Source: Candidatus Dormiibacterota bacterium (lineage in GTDB: Bacteria > Chloroflexota > Dormibacteria > Aeolococcales > Bog-877). From it: a stretch of 5,147 nt of DNA. Within the stretch, counting starts at the first letter, position 1. Each line of letters starts with the position of its first letter. The notes beneath the pieces were generated by a model. The model was not told the DNA's origin. It searched no databases and saw only the letters and a program-made list of their open reading frames with translations. Shown in pieces: positions 4,421-5,147 of the stretch. The stretch spans positions 1-5,147 of the forward strand of contig JASHRA010000164.1 in the NCBI GenBank assembly GCA_030038765.1, given 5' to 3'. The position numbers and the translations under genes were made by a program.

Positions 4421-5147
4421 GTGACCAGCCCCTCGGGCCGGGAGCGCACCGGCCCCCACTTCGGGAGCGCCCAGCTCCGCCTCTGCCTGGCCGCGCTCTG
4501 GATCCTCGACGGCGCCCTCCAGCTGCAACCGGGGATGTTCACCTCCGCCTTCAGCAGCGCCACCCTCTACAACTCGCTGATGTACCAGCCGTCCTGGCTG
4601 CTGAGGCCGCTGGTCACGGTCGACTCCCGCTTCGCCGGGCACGTGGCCGCCCTCACCCTGGGCGTGGCCGTGATCCAGATCGGGATCGGCCTGGGCATCA
4701 TCTGGAAGCGCACCCGCAAGCCGGCCCTGCTCGCCTCCATCGTCTGGGCGGCGGCCGTCTGGGTCTTCGGCGAGGGGCTCGGATTCCTCGCCACCGGGAC
4801 CGCCCTCATCGGCACCGGGGCGCCCGGGTCGGCGGCCCTCTACGCGCTCCTCTCCTGGCTCGCCTGGCCGAGGAAGGCGCGCGACCGGGACCGCGAGTCC
4901 GGGGCGCTGCCGGCGCGCTCGACGCGGGCGCTCTGGTCCGGCTACTGGGCCCTCGGGGCGCTGCTCCAGCTCCCCCTCCGCTACGGGGTGGGGGCGGTGC
5001 TCGCCTACAACCTGCAGACTGCGGCCCAGTCCGAGCCCGGTGCCCTCGGCCCGCTCGACTACCGGCTGGCCAAGCTGGCCTACGCCAACGGCTTCGAGGT
5101 GAGCCTGGCCCTCGGCCTCTTGGAGCTGGCCCTGGCGGTGGGCGTCT
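4421..5147 (+). CDS. Multi-pass membrane protein, internally duplicated (3' end outside window)
   Basis: The frame is open from GTG 4421 through the window end (242 codons plus one base, no stop); the upstream frame closes at TAA 4364-4366. A polar N-terminus of about 17 residues is followed by LCLAALWILDGALQLQPGMF (21-40), a family-like LDGxLQLQP-x-MF signature. Helices follow at about 73-94 and 103-116, then GEGLGFLATGTALIGTGAPG (117-136), a pattern I associate with uncharacterised, DoxX-like integral membrane proteins of high-GC bacteria. A charged linker at 150-168 leads to a second hydrophobic half whose start (LWSGYWALGALLQLPLRYG) and later part (DYRLAKLAYANGFEVSLALG) resemble residues 20-92, suggesting an internal duplication. 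It is divergent from ctaA, with 142 bases between start codons. The function is unknown; codon use matches its neighbours. Confidence 0.78.
   Translation, partial: MTSPSGRERTGPHFGSAQLRLCLAALWILDGALQLQPGMFTSAFSSATLYNSLMYQPSWLLRPLVTVDSRFAGHVAALTLGVAVIQIGIGLGIIWKRTRKPALLASIVWAAAVWVFGEGLGFLATGTALIGTGAPGSAALYALLSWLAWPRKARDRDRESGALPARSTRALWSGYWALGALLQLPLRYGVGAVLAYNLQTAAQSEPGALGPLDYRLAKLAYANGFEVSLALGLLELALAVGV

Noticed and set aside
4363..4815. Three short minus-strand ORFs (66, 78 and 82 codons) opposite the gene starting at 4421
   Set aside because: They overlap each other and the plus-strand gene, show no membrane segments or motifs, and run into the divergent promoter region.

Overview
This is a very GC-rich window (third codon positions almost all G or C) from a free-living, probably aerobic bacterium. 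A heme A synthase with two cysteine pairs, short or zero intergenic gaps, GTG starts and a leaderless-looking promoter suggest Actinomycetota, Chloroflexota or a related high-GC lineage. No RNA gene or marker protein in the window fixes the phylum. I see no mobile element, CRISPR array, tRNA or rRNA, and gene density is close to 100 percent.

Layout. Positions 1-452 (+) hold the C-terminal end of a DUF1028 protein (Ntn-hydrolase-like) with its helical tail. Positions 551-1377 (+) hold a two-gene unit: a DUF211 small protein overlapping by ATGA a short VIT1/CCC1-like membrane transporter. This unit converges on a minus-strand block with only 22 bases between the stop codons. The minus block, read from 4334 down to 1400, contains a possible 19-codon leader ORF, ctaA (heme A synthase), a 41-residue single-helix protein, a 72-residue two-helix protein resembling small cytochrome oxidase subunit IV, a 106-residue two-helix protein of unknown function, and a 389-residue unknown membrane protein. 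The last is built from about four repeats of a helix hairpin, three of which carry the same FHF...D motif. Positions 4421-5147 (+) hold a divergent gene with no stop in the window. It encodes a multi-pass membrane protein that looks internally duplicated, and its GTG start sits 8 bases behind an extended -10 element.

How the genes may work together. The minus block is tightly packed (overlap of 11 bases, gaps of 1, 21 and 27 bases) and is probably one transcript. Heme A is used only by heme-copper oxidases, so the small membrane proteins behind ctaA are best viewed as candidate oxidase subunits or assembly factors. The catalytic cox subunits and ctaB are not in this window. The DUF211/VIT pair is probably a metal-transport unit in which the soluble acidic partner may replace the cytosolic metal-binding domain that the short transporter lacks; this is inference. 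The most original observations are the FHF-repeat protein, the overlooked 41-residue ORF, the leader ORF with a perfect Shine-Dalgarno and a PPG motif, and the duplicated divergent membrane protein.
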